Assembly: GCA_023213395.1 (NCBI GenBank)
Contig: CM041465.1
Span: 110,429,741-110,493,740, forward strand
DNA length: 64,000 nucleotides
Direction: 5' to 3'
From: Cycas panzhihuaensis
Taxonomy: Eukaryota > Cycadophyta
Part shown: positions 24,125 through 34,560 of the stretch, piece by piece
Layout: each line of letters begins with the position of its first letter
Position numbering within the stretch: the stretch's first letter is position 1
The notes under the pieces: model-generated
Told to the model about the DNA's origin: nothing
Seen by the model: only the letters and a program-made list of their open reading frames with translations
Databases searched by the model: none
Translations under genes and position numbers: made by a program

Positions 24125-24142
24125 TTCTCCTCCATAATCCCC
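24125..24142 (-). other. Polypurine tract of copia-2
   Basis: The minus strand reads GGGGATTATGGAGGAGAA directly before the 3' LTR. Confidence 0.8.
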
Positions 24143-24149
24143 AATGTGA

Positions 24150-24770
24150 GTAATTCCTAAATTTTCTCTAAATTTCTAGAACTTGATCTTACCTAATGCT
24201 TTTGTGAAGATGTCCACTGTCTGGCCCTCAGTACTACAATATTTTAACTTACTTTATCTTTCTTATATTAATTCTTGAATGAAATGATGTTGTGTCTCAA
24301 TATGCTTGGTTCTACATTGAAAAACTAGATTTTTTGTCACTTGTATGATGCTTTGATTGTTACATTAGATTTTGGTTGGCCTTTGCTATTCTATTTTGAG
24401 ATCTTGTAGTAGACAATGTAACCAAACTATTTCACATGCTCCTAAAACTACTGCTTTATATTCTACCTCTATTGTTGACAAGGAAACTATATTTTATTTC
24501 TTTGAGCTCCACGCTATAGCTGTGGAACCCATATTAAAGGTGTAACTTGATGTAGATTTCTTATCATGTATGTCACCGGCACTGTCTGAATTTGTATGCC
24601 TTGTCAATTTGAAGTTTGATATAGACCTGTAATATAGCCCAAAATCTATCATACCTCTAAGATATTGTAGGATTCTTTTTACTGCTTGCCAATAAGAAGT
24701 CTTTGGATCATGCATAAATTAGGATACCATACTAACTGCATACATGATATCAGGTCATGTAGAAGTCAAG
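24150..24770 (-). pseudogene. RNase H domain of copia-2, broken
   Basis: From the N-terminal side: DPKTSYWQAVKRILQYLRG (about 24710), then FKLTRHTNSDSAGD (the first catalytic Asp region, normally D-W/S-A-G-D) and KKSTSSYTFNMGSTAIAWSS. Past a stop come the equivalent of EAEYKA (STIEVEYKAVV, about 24470) and TKHIETQHHFIQE, ending FTKALGKIKF near 24190. This is the copia RNase H tail. At least five in-frame stops are present. Confidence 0.88.
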
Positions 24771-24989
24771 TAAATTAAGCTGCTAATTAGTTCCCTATAT
24801 AGTGTCACATCCACAAGAGCAGACTCATCATGCTTTGAAAGTTTTATTCCAACTTCAACAAGAGTACCTAAAGGTTTACATTCACTCATCTTGAACTTTT
24901 GAAGTAAGTCTAAAGTATATTTTCTTTGTGAGATAAGAATACCGCCATCATCTTACCATACTTCTATTCCAAGGAAATAATGCATTAGA

Positions 24990-25640
24990 CCTACACATAT
25001 CTTCCTTAAATTGATGTGAGAGTTATGGATCATTTCCTATGTAAACAAGATCATCAACATATAATCCCACAATTAGGATCAATTCACCTTCGATCTTTGT
25101 GTATAGATTTAGGTTTGATTGAGATCTTTTGAAGTCTTGATCTCTAAAATATTTGTCAATACATGAATACCATACCCTAGGTGCTTGTTTAAGTCCATAA
25201 AGTGCTTTCTTGAGTTTATACACTTTATTTTCTCCTCCCTGACTTCAAAACTGAGGGGATGAGAGATATAGATATCTTCTTTGATGTAGCCATTAAGAAA
25301 AGCACTTTTGATGTCCATTTGGTAAATGTCTAATTTTATTTGAGCAGCCAAATTGATAATTATTTAAACTATTTCCATTCTAGCAACTGGAGTAAAGGTC
25401 TCATTATAATCAATGCCTTCCTTTTAAGAGTATCCATTTACAATAATATGAGCTTTGCGCTTATTAATAGAGCCATCAAATCTGAATTTTATTTTGTATA
25501 TCCACTTAGTCCAAATAGGCATTTTTGTTGGGAAGAAGATCAACCAATTCCCAAGTGTCATTTTTTACAATGGAGTTGTATTCTTCTTCCATAGAGTTTC
25601 TCTATGTCGCATCTGAATTAGCCTCATTAAAGATTTGAGG
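24990..25640 (-). pseudogene. Reverse transcriptase of copia-2, broken
   Basis: The start shows NSMEEEYNSIVKNDTWELVD (about 25600), then EGIDYNETFTPVARMEIV and YQMDIKSAFLNGYIKEDIYI (about 25320-25260), which contains the first catalytic Asp. KKALYGLKQAPRVWY follows, and the active-site motif LYVDDLVYIGND (about 25060-25025). Y-V-D-D is intact, but the domain is interrupted by a frameshift near 25240 and several stops, and the region between it and RNase H is very degenerate. Confidence 0.9.
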
Positions 25641-25949
25641 CTCATGCATTTCCATAATATGAGTCATAAGGGCAAAGTTTACCCTATGAGATTGAGTTCA
25701 TCTTCTATTACAATCATGATCCAACATGTTATCCATGGGATGATATCTTTGAGTCCATTTAGAAATTGTTCGTGAGAGGTTTCCTCCCCAGGAAAATTTT
25801 GTGGTGGAGGTTGAAAAGAAGTTCCCTCCCTACTTTTAACATCAATGGTCCTTCTTTGGATCTGCCAAGGTGGCACATATATGGACCTAGGATTGGAATC
25901 AAGATTTATTGTCACATTCTTTTTCTTGATGATGATCAAGATAATAGGA

Positions 25950-26990
25950 ATTAGTTTCTTAAAAGATGACATCTCTGTTCATGATAACCTTTCTTGCTTT
26001 TGGATCATAAAGTTTATATGATTTTGATATGTCACTGTAGTTGATAAAAATGTATTTGGTACTATGATCATCCAATTTAGTCCTTTTCTGTTTAGGAATA
26101 TGAGTATATATGACACAACTAGAAACTCTCAAGTGATAGATACTTGGTTTGTATCCTATCCATGCTTCTTCGAGAGTCTTCCATCGAAGTGCTTTAGTGG
26201 CACTTATGTTGATCAAATATACTACAATATATACTACTTTGGCCCAAATTTGATTTCCTAATCTTTTATCTTTTAGCATGCACCTTGCCATTTTAACTAT
26301 GATGCAATTCTTTCTTTTTGCTACACCATTTTATTAAGGGGTGTAGGGATTGGTTAACTAATGCCTAATTCCATGGTGAACACAATAAGCATTGAATTAA
26401 TTTGAAATGAATTCTCCCCTATTGTCTAATATTAGGGAGAGTGTCTTGTATCCACTTTGTCTCTCCACATAGGTTTTGAAGTCTACAAAGCATTGGAATA
26501 CATCAAATTTAAATTTCATGAAGAAAACCCATGTTTTCCTTATATAGTCATCGATGAAAGTAATAAAGTATTTCACTCCTTTTAGAGATAGAGTTTCCAT
26601 GGGACCACAAATATCAGTATATACTAATTGAAGAGGACCTTGTGCTCTATAGGTAAAACCTAGAAAACTTTCCCTATGTTATTTTCCAAGTAAGCATCCT
26701 TCACAGATATTTTTGTCCACTTCAATGTGGGGCAACCCATCAATGATGCACATCCTTTTCATAAGTACCAAACTACTATAATTCAAGTGTCCAAATATTT
26801 TATACCATATGGTGCTATCAATCTTGATGGTTGTTTTCAAAGAATAGGAATCTAATGGAGGGATGACAAGTTTGAATAGATTATCTTTTGTTATTTTTCC
26901 TCTTGCAATAATTACTTTATTTTGTCTCTTATCTTTGATAATACACTCGCTATTATTAAATACGACTCTATAATCCTAACCCATCATTTG
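25950..26990 (-). pseudogene. Integrase of copia-2, broken; catalytic Glu replaced by Lys
   Basis: The HHCC domain is seen as IWYKIFGHLNYSSL...ICEGCLLGK (about 26810-26680). The core has VYTDICGPMETLSLKGVKYF (first Asp, about 26610) and LILDNRGEFIS (second Asp, about 26410). The third catalytic position, usually Glu in N-G-V-A-E-R-K-N, reads NGVAKRKN (about 26330-26310). The C-terminal part is MARCMLKDKRLGNQIWAKVV through ARKVIMNRDVIF (26291-25959). Even without its stops this integrase would lack the third catalytic residue. Confidence 0.9.
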
Positions 26991-27240
26991 TCCCACTGAT
27001 AATAGATTCTTCCTTAAGGTTGGAACATATAGAACATCCTCAATGTATTTGGTTTCTTCTAAATCAGTTTGGAGAGCTACATTTCCTTTGCCAATAGCTT
27101 CATGGGTTGTATCATCTCCAAATATAATAGAGCCTATTTTGGTTATATCCATTGTTTGAAACCAACCCTTTTTATGAGTTATGTGAGTTGAATATCCTAA
27201 GTCAATGTATCAACTACTATCTTTATCTTCATTGGCTAAA
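26991..27240 (-). pseudogene. Protease of copia-2, broken
   Basis: The copia protease usually has W-x-x-D-S-G-A/C-S/T at its active site. The equivalent here is YIDLGYSTHITHKKGWFQ (about 27215-27160), with Leu for Ser and Tyr for Ala. Downstream IIFGDDTTHEAIGKGNV and KYIEDVLYVPTLRKNLLSVG (about 27130-27000) are the flap and the conserved L-x-x-V-L-Y-V-P-x-L-x-x-N-L-L-S signature. Confidence 0.85.
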
Positions 27241-27319
27241 AAGCAGGATAAGAATACCCAATTTTCTCTATTTTGCACAGTAGTATTAGCATTTCCTTTG
27301 TTAAGTGGTCTATTTTTAG

Positions 27320-28373
27320 AAAAGCACCTATCTTCCGTGTGACTAGGGCGATTACAAAAGGTGCAATATGATGAATCTCTTCTCCCATAACTAAGACTTC
27401 TACTCTGAGGATAAGATCTATCAATATGAGATGACCTTCCTCTTTCTTCATGAGGTGGATAATCTCTTTGTCTATGATTTAGAGGATGAAAATTTTCCCT
27501 TTGTGGTGGTATGTCCCTTTGGCAATTGGGACAACATTGATGTGGCTCTTATTGTCTTTCTTCACTTAGATACCTAGTTTACCTTGAATATCTTTGATTA
27601 GCTCCTTATCTTTGGTGAAGAGCTTGATATCTTTGCTATCTTTGTTAGTGTGGCATATGTCTAGGGTTTTTACTATTTTCTTTTAGAGACTGATCCCTAA
27701 ATTTAGAAGTGCTTGCTTGAGCATGTGGGCATATCCTTGCCTTAGTGGAAAAATCATATTCAAGTGATTTATTAGATGACTTCTTCTCTTCAACATCCAT
27801 TAACATGGCACTTAATTGTTCTATTTTGAGGGTGCTCAAGTCTTTGGAGACTTTAATTCTAGTTGTGACCATTTCAAATCTTGGTATGACACTGACTCAT
27901 CGTAGAATCCTTTCAATAACTCTTTATTCCATTAAGGTCTCTCTAAGAGATCTCATATGATTAACTAGGTCTTGTACCTTTGTTATAAAGTTAGTAACTG
28001 ATTCATTTGAATTTATCCTTAGGTTTTCAAATTTACTCCTAAGGATTTAAAGATTTAATAAAGCTACTCCTTCATAAATTGATTGTAAAGTATCCCATAC
28101 TTGCTTTGATATAGTTGTGTTACTCACTCTTGGAAATATTTTATCATCAATAAGACAAAATAATAATGCTAGAGCTTCATTGTCTTTCTTGACCATTTCT
28201 TTGAATATCCTCTTTTGTTTGTTTGTGGCTTGGTCACCTGGATCTATGTAGACTATCTAAACTATATCCCATAATTCCTTTGATATGAGGATTGATTTCA
28301 TTTTTCTGTTCTAAATTAGAAAATTTATCCCATCAAATATTGGAATAGTCATATTTCCTATGCTTGTTGCCAT
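27320..28373 (-). pseudogene. Gag of copia-2, broken
   Basis: The start ATG at 28373 opens MATSIGNMTIPIFDGINF, the usual copia Gag entrance (x-P-x-F-D-G-x-N-F). There follow KKDNEALALFCLIDDKIFPR, VWDTLQSIYEGVA (the W-x-x-L-x-x-x-Y helix), FITKVQDLVNHMRSLRETL and KIEQLSAMLMDVEEKKSS. A complete CCHC knuckle CTFCNRPSHTEDRC lies at about 27360-27320 in another frame. Six or more stops and at least one frameshift disable it. Confidence 0.88.
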
Positions 28374-31300
28374 GTTACTTAACTTGGATTATGATAGTAA
28401 TCCTTTAGTAAATAAAATATGTTTATCCCACCAAGGTTTTGGTTAAACAAATAAAAAAAGAAAAAATATTTTTCAAGTTTAACCTAAGGTTTTATAAATA
28501 GACCTAGTCCCTAAATGAGGTTTGCTAGGATTTAGGTTTATGTGTCTCTTGGGGTAACCTTCGATTGCTATCCTGTCTAGTGGTGCATGCCCAAAGATGG
28601 AAAAATAAGGACCCAATATACTATCATGTGATTGCTAGGATCTATATACCTTGGTATGTGGGTTGCTAAGAAGGCTTTTACACCTCGTTGAACTGTTGAC
28701 CCACCTGCGTCAGTCTTATACCTAGTGATAGATCTAGCGGTGAAGGTTCTCAAACCAAGGCACTCACCCTCTCCTGGTTTAGACTTGGTCTCTGAATATC
28801 ATAAATGGAATAGGTTCTATACCTCAACCTGCCACTAGATACACTTGATAGTCAAAAGCTTTCCTCATCCAATATGAGTAGGCCAAGTGGCATGTGTGGG
28901 GTGGTAACTTCAGGGGTCCTAACTTTTCTCCTTGCAAGGCTAGAGAAAAAAGAGGTGCAATTCAGGTAATTATCTAATTTAATATAAGAAAAAGTTTATT
29001 ATAGATAGTCTTTCTTACAAATAAGATTCCTTTTAAAATAAAAAACTAAAATGAAACTTGAAAATGAAGACTAAAATTAAATTGATTTCAATACTTAAAT
29101 ATCAATTTGAAAAAATAAAGGATGAAATATCTTTTTCAATAAAAGAATACTTTCAATTTCAAAATAAAATTCTCTTTTTTAAAATATAAATGATTAATCT
29201 CACAATAAAGAAACTTTGAGTAAATTTGAATCTATATTCACACCTTTGAACCAATGAAATGCCTTTTTCAAAAGAGAATAATTATTCAATGTTCAAAGAA
29301 GTATAAATGCATTTTCCTTTCAAAATAAAGATGTATATCTATGATTGCCCTATTTATGCAATTTGAAAAATAAAAAACAAATGCTCTTCCCCTTTGAAAT
29401 ATTAGATTCATTTATAAAAGATAAGAACCTTTTTCTTATAAAGATGAAAAAATTTCTAAATGAAAGCTAAGTGCGCTCCTTTAATCAAGTTTTGTAAGCA
29501 GGTTGTGTTGAGAATGGAGGGGGGTGATTATTCTTTAATAATCACAAATAAGTGTAAATAATCACTTGATCAAGCACAAAAGTACTTTAAATAAGTTTTA
29601 GATTTGATAGAAGTGAACAATATGACAAGAAATACCTATTTACCAAATCAAATGAACAAGAGGGCTCCTTTTGTTCTAGACACCCCAAAGTAGGCTAAAT
29701 AAGCTACAAATTGGCTTAAAAACCTAATAAACACTAATAAATCTTGTTAATGATTAGTATTATATAAATATCAAGTAGAATATATTCAAAATTAGAAAGA
29801 AATTTGGCTCAGAAGTCTTAAAGAAGGTCCAACTAGGACTTGAATGAAACCTCAAATTTAGGAGCTTTGAACACTTGAAAAATAAGGTCAAAATGAGATA
29901 AAACTAGCTTTAATTTGTAGATCTATGAAATATCTTTCAACCGGTTCAAACAATTTATAGATCATAGCTACGAAGCTCAAGATATTAACAAAATTGTGAA
30001 AGAAAACTCTTTTAAGGTTAATGAAATAAGGAGCAACCATAAGGTCAAATTTGACTTGATCACACCCTACAGAAAATGAGCCAAATCAAATACATAATAA
30101 CTTTAGGCTATAGAGCTCTAAAATACAAACTCAACAAATCTAACTATTTGGAAATCTAACTCCTGGTTGAAGAGATATAGCAGAAAAAGTAAACAATCCT
30201 CTCTTATGCAAATAACTTAAAAATAAACTAGAGTGCCATATTTACCAATTAAAAAAATAATCAAATCAACATCAAAAAATAAAAATAAGTAGTCAATAAT
30301 GAAGTCTACTAAAAGAAGATTACAAGAAACTAATCTGAGTAAAAAAGATATTTCAGTGATAAGATATAGCCTGACAAAGAAGGGCTTTTATCAAAAAATG
30401 ATAAAATATAAATAAAAGGGACTTCAATTGATTAAAAATAGATCAGATCAGCTTCAAAGGTAGTAAATAACTAGTCAAAACTATAGCACACAAAAATCTA
30501 GACTCAACAAAACTAGTTTCATCAAAACCTGAGACCCCAGTGAAAAGATATTATGAAAATAATCCAGGTACCTTATGTATTTGAAAAAAAAATAAAAAAT
30601 ATAAAAGAAAAAAACTTAAAACCTTAAGATAGCCCTTTTAACAACGAGCTAAAAGTCACAAGGAGTTGATGTGACCAAGGGTGAAAATCATGAGGGGTCT
30701 ACATGCTTTTAACACATGAATTTAAAACTTTATATAATACAATTTAATTTTAATATACTTTATGAAAAAATTAAATCTATGAAACGACTAGCTACCCGCA
30801 CGACTTGCATAGCACATAGAGATGATGCAGAGCTATAGATCGATTCAAGGAGACATAGAGGGACCATATCAAAGCTAAAATTTTGCTAAAGGAGGACACA
30901 GTCACCCTACCAAATCCACCTTGATGTAAAAAATAAAAAAATAATTTAAAAAATATATGGTAAAATGACTTGGATGATGTCCAGCATGGAGGTGACTCAT
31001 AGACAAAATGAGATGAAAAAATACTTGTTAAAAAATAGATCTGGGCTGTAGTACTCCATGGGGGTGCCATGAGACTATAAAGGAGATTAGAGAGCTCTGA
31101 TCAAACAACTCTAACAGGAAATATCCCAGAGGGAGGTTCACAGGGCTCACATATAATTTGAGGAGCCAACTGAGTGAGAAATGAAGGCTAACAGAGAGCT
31201 CAACTGGAGAACAATAAAGAAGAGCAAACTTTTGAGGATAATATCTCCCTTTACAAGGTGTGAAATCACAAATCATTATTTTTGTCAGGTAGACAGTTCA

Positions 31301-31523
31301 GTGATGAATCTAAAAAGCAGTCATATGCTCAACTTTCGATCAGCAGTTGGAGAGCTAGATTGAATTAAATGCAGGGTATCACCCTTTGAAAAAATAACAA
31401 CAAAATATCACGTAAATAAATATGAAAATTAATCAAATACTTTGATATACTAAAGTTTAACTATAGAACTATCAAATATATATCAAAAATAAAATGAACC
31501 AATTATGAATATATGGAACCACA
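28374..31523 (-). other. Unusually long leader of copia-2
   Basis: About 3.15 kb lie between the primer site and the gag ATG. The part near 31000-31400 is T-rich on the element strand, with AGAGCTCTCTAATCTCC-like stretches. 29000-30700 is A-rich on the plus strand. 28500-28960 is more GC-balanced and has ACCAGGAGAGGGTGAGTGCC on the minus strand. No protein similarity was recognised. Confidence 0.6.
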
Positions 31524-31538
31524 CGTGCTTTGATACCA
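31524..31538 (-). other. Primer binding site of copia-2
   Basis: The minus strand reads TGGTATCAAAGCACG two bases inside the LTR. It differs from the initiator-Met site TGGTATCAGAGC by one base. Confidence 0.85.
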
Positions 31539-31540
31539 AA

Positions 31541-31875
31541 TGTTGGTGCAGGGAGTAGAGGAGGTCAGGATGCTATTGTGATTAACCAATTTCCAAATAA
31601 TTGAAGGCAGTGTTAAAAAATACAAGGGATGTATTCCCACCCTTTGAATAGATATTTAGGGAGGTGGAACATGCCATCACTTGACCTGCATGTTAGTCCA
31701 AAATAATATTAAAAAATAAATTCATATTAGAATAATACATACCTTGGCCAATGTGTCAGTTACTTGGCAACTTATATGGCCATTTGGTGGCTCTAGGTGC
31801 CCTAGAGAGCCCTAAAGGTGGTTTTGGGGGGCCCTAGGTGCATATATCCTTGTGTCATTGGGGGTTATCCCAATA
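31541..31875 (-). repeat. 5' LTR of copia-2
   Basis: In element orientation it starts TATTGGGATAACCCCC at 31875 and ends at the TGTTGGTGCAGG complement (31541). It pairs with 23813-24124 and is about 22 bp longer near its end. A possible TATA-like element CTATTCAAAGG lies where the 3' LTR has CTATTTAAGG. Confidence 0.9.
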
Positions 31876-31880
31876 AGTGG

Positions 31881-33195
31881 AAGGCAAATTGACCTTGAAG
31901 ATGTTGCATATGCTCTATCCAAATCCATCTGGTCTCTCTTAAAGGTGCCTTATGATATTCTTTCATTTCTCTTGCTCTGTTGCCCTCATAGAGTTATTCT
32001 ATCTTTCTTTTGCACTCCCATATCTATTTCTTTGTCCTTGCATCATTATAAAAGCCTAAAGATTGATGTAGAAAGTCAATATGTTATGTTGATAGCTATA
32101 TTTCCTTTAGTGTTTGTATTTGTCCAATCAAACTTGAAGCATCTTGGTTGTTCACTATAATGTTATGTCACCCTTTATTGTCTTCTTGCCTACATCTCAC
32201 TTGCTAGCCTAGAAGATTGCTTCTCAATATATTTCTAAAGGATATAATATAATCTCATGAGAATACTCAAAGTATTATTGCTTCCCATTTACACATGATT
32301 TTATTCCTTAGTCTGCTATATATTTAAACATGTCTTGCCCGCTACATCTATTATTTTTTATTGATTAGAAGTCTTTCTTAGATCTAGAAATGAGGTTGCA
32401 TCTTCACTCTATAGTTGTATTCTCCTTATACAACTATTGTTGCATATCTTTATACTACTAATGTCACCTTTCAAAGATACCTTGAATCACCATTGAAATT
32501 TCTAGCTTAACGCATTAATACTCTTCATGTATTTAATGCCAGCTTAAATACTATTGTGTCTTGTCTTTGTTACATTGTATTACATAAATTTGGAGTGACT
32601 TTAGTGATTTGCCTATTCCGTTTAATCTCATGTATCTAAGAGACTTTGAAATGATTTTTATATTTGCCTAGTAAGGTAATACGTCATAACTGAGTATCAC
32701 ATCTTTTATTCATTATCATTCATTGACAGTTGCAGGTGTATAAGAAGACTATTGCAACTTTTATAAACATAGTATAGTGGTGGTTTTGAATTGATTTTTA
32801 ATAAAGGTTTAATTTGTTACCTTTATAAATCAATAGTGTGCCTTATTAAGGCTCAATTTTGTATTGAGAAGGATTAATGTTGAGAAAATAAGCTAACGAT
32901 TATTATTAGTTACTTTTTCATTCATGAAGGGACTACTTAATTGCTATTATATGAGATTGTATTTGGGTGACAAGAAAGGCATTTGATGAAATAATTACAT
33001 TGGTTCATTAGTGTGTCATGTTGTGTTTTTACAATGAGACTTTAGGTTGTTCATTTCAAAGTATTTTAATTTCTGAAGTCATTCAACTTAATTGATCTTG
33101 AATTATATGTTGAGGGATTAAATAAGTCTACTATTCAAGAGAAGTTACTTAGTATCAGTTAATTTTCTGAGTTGTTTTGCCATTTTCTTTAAGTC
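31881..33195 (+). other. Leader of copia-1, second part
   Basis: Non-coding, T-rich sequence from the end of copia-2 to gag. The AGTGG at 31876-31880 is the right target duplication. The 102-codon frame at 31852-32160 starts inside the copia-2 LTR and has no copia-like motif, so I do not call it a gene. Confidence 0.55.
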
Positions 33196-33957
33196 ATAGA
33201 GAAGCTAGCCCCATTAGTTACCTTTAATGGGAATAATTTTAATGAGCAGAAGGCACACATGGAGCTTGTTTTAATGGTAAGATAGCTTTGGGGAATCACC
33301 AAGTCACCTTTATTAAGCTTGCCTTTAGATGAAAAAGATCGTGTACGTGTTGAGGAAAGACAATTCATGGCTATTGGTTTACTCAAGTTGTCTTTGGGCC
33401 CTGATCAAAGAGCTTTAGTACATAATCTTGAAACCCCATATGAAATTTGGACTAAACTGTGTGAGAATTTTGAGAAGAAGAAGACTAATCGTCATGTTTC
33501 CCTCATGATGGAATTATTGAGTGCAAAACTAGAAGATGAAAATAACATTAGTACCTTCTTAAATAAGACTACTGATTTGAGAAATAGATTGGATGAGCTA
33601 AAGTCAAACTCAATAGATGATGCTTTGCTATTTGCTATTATTATGTCTAATTTAACAACTGCATTTGCCACCTTTTAGACTATTTATAGTAGTGATGAAG
33701 CTATAAAAGGTGAGTCTTTTGAGTCCTTGAAAAATATGATCTTAGCTAAAGATGCTAAATTGAAGCATCATGGGATGCTCAATAGATCTGTTTCAAATCA
33801 AGCCTTAGTAATGAAAACACAAAAGAAGGATACATTCCATGAAAGTAAGTCTACACAAAAGATTGGTGAGACCTCTCAAGAAAATAAGTTCATGGGTAGG
33901 TGTAATTATTGCAAGAAAGATGGTCATAGAGAAAGAAACCGTTGGATCAAGAAATAG
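33196..33957 (+). pseudogene. Gag of copia-1, broken by stops only
   Basis: One frame runs through the whole gene. At the expected start the codon is ATA (33196), probably a mutated ATG, giving xEKLAPLVTFNGNNFNEQK, the copia Gag entrance. LPLDEKDRVRVEERQFMAIG, IWTKLCENFEKKKTNRHVSL and ISTFLNKTTDLRNRLDEL follow, then the zinc knuckle CNYCKKDGHRERNR (33901-33942), in which the last Cys is Arg. Stops lie after MVR (about 33280), at 33676-33678 and at 33955-33957, mostly TAG. Without them Gag would be about 250 residues. Confidence 0.9.
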
Positions 33958-34560
33958 GATAAACGTAAGGTAAACCAAGATGAGAAAGAAAAGAGTGTAA
34001 TGACACATTGTATTCGAGTCTCAATAATGTCATCTAAGGAGAAAGACTATTGGATCCTAGACTCGGGTGCTAAAAAACACATCACCTATCAGAAGCATAA
34101 TTTTAATGCCATGGATGTAGGTTTAATTGATACTAACGTGATTCTTAGAGATGCCAGTGTTTTGCGTATAGAATGTATTGGAACCATTTCACTTGCAAGT
34201 GGAAAATTCAATAGTATTTATTACGTGCCTTAAATAAAGCTAAATCTTCTTTTAGATTGGGAAATCTATAAGTACAGTATGGAAATTTAGCTTTATAATA
34301 ATAAATTCCTAGTTAAAGATCCAAAGAAAACCTACTCTATTGTTGCTACTGGGAAACTACAAGATAACTTTTAGGTGTTTGAGTCTTTTAAAACCTAGTA
34401 GGATTCTTATATTTCCATTGTCAGTGTTGATGATGTGAGTAAGTTGTGGCTTGAAAGATTAGGTCATATTAACTATAGGAGCATCAACTTAATGAATCAA
34501 TTGAAAATGGTAATTGGTTTGCCTCAAATTCAATGTTCAAAGGGTACTTGTGAGGGATGT
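33958..34560 (+). pseudogene. Protease and pre-integrase zinc domain of copia-1, cut by Tat copy C
   Basis: In the same frame as gag. YWILDSGAKKHIT (about 34048-34086) is the copia protease active site with D-S-G-A intact. LASGKFNSIYYVP ends the protease, where CAA has become TAA (34231-34233). The pre-integrase domain gives WLERLGHINYRSINLMNQL and CEGC (about 34440-34560). The next codon is interrupted by the LTR of copy C. The reading frame resumes at 51908 with MYGKYHHYPFSKD. Confidence 0.92.
34556..34560 (+). repeat. Target-site duplication of Tat copy C, left
   Basis: GATGT directly before the LTR. The right copy at 51903-51907 is TATGT. Confidence 0.85.

Larger units (their letters stand above)
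23813..31875 (-). mobile_element. Copia-2: Ty1/copia element inserted in the copia-1 leader
   Basis: An 8063-bp element on the minus strand. It has LTRs at 31541-31875 (5') and 23813-24124 (3'), a primer site at 31524-31538, gag, protease, integrase, RT and RNase H in the copia order, and a polypurine tract at 24125-24142. It is flanked by AGTTG on the left and AGTGG on the right, a 5-bp target duplication with one change. All genes carry stops and frameshifts. Confidence 0.92.
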
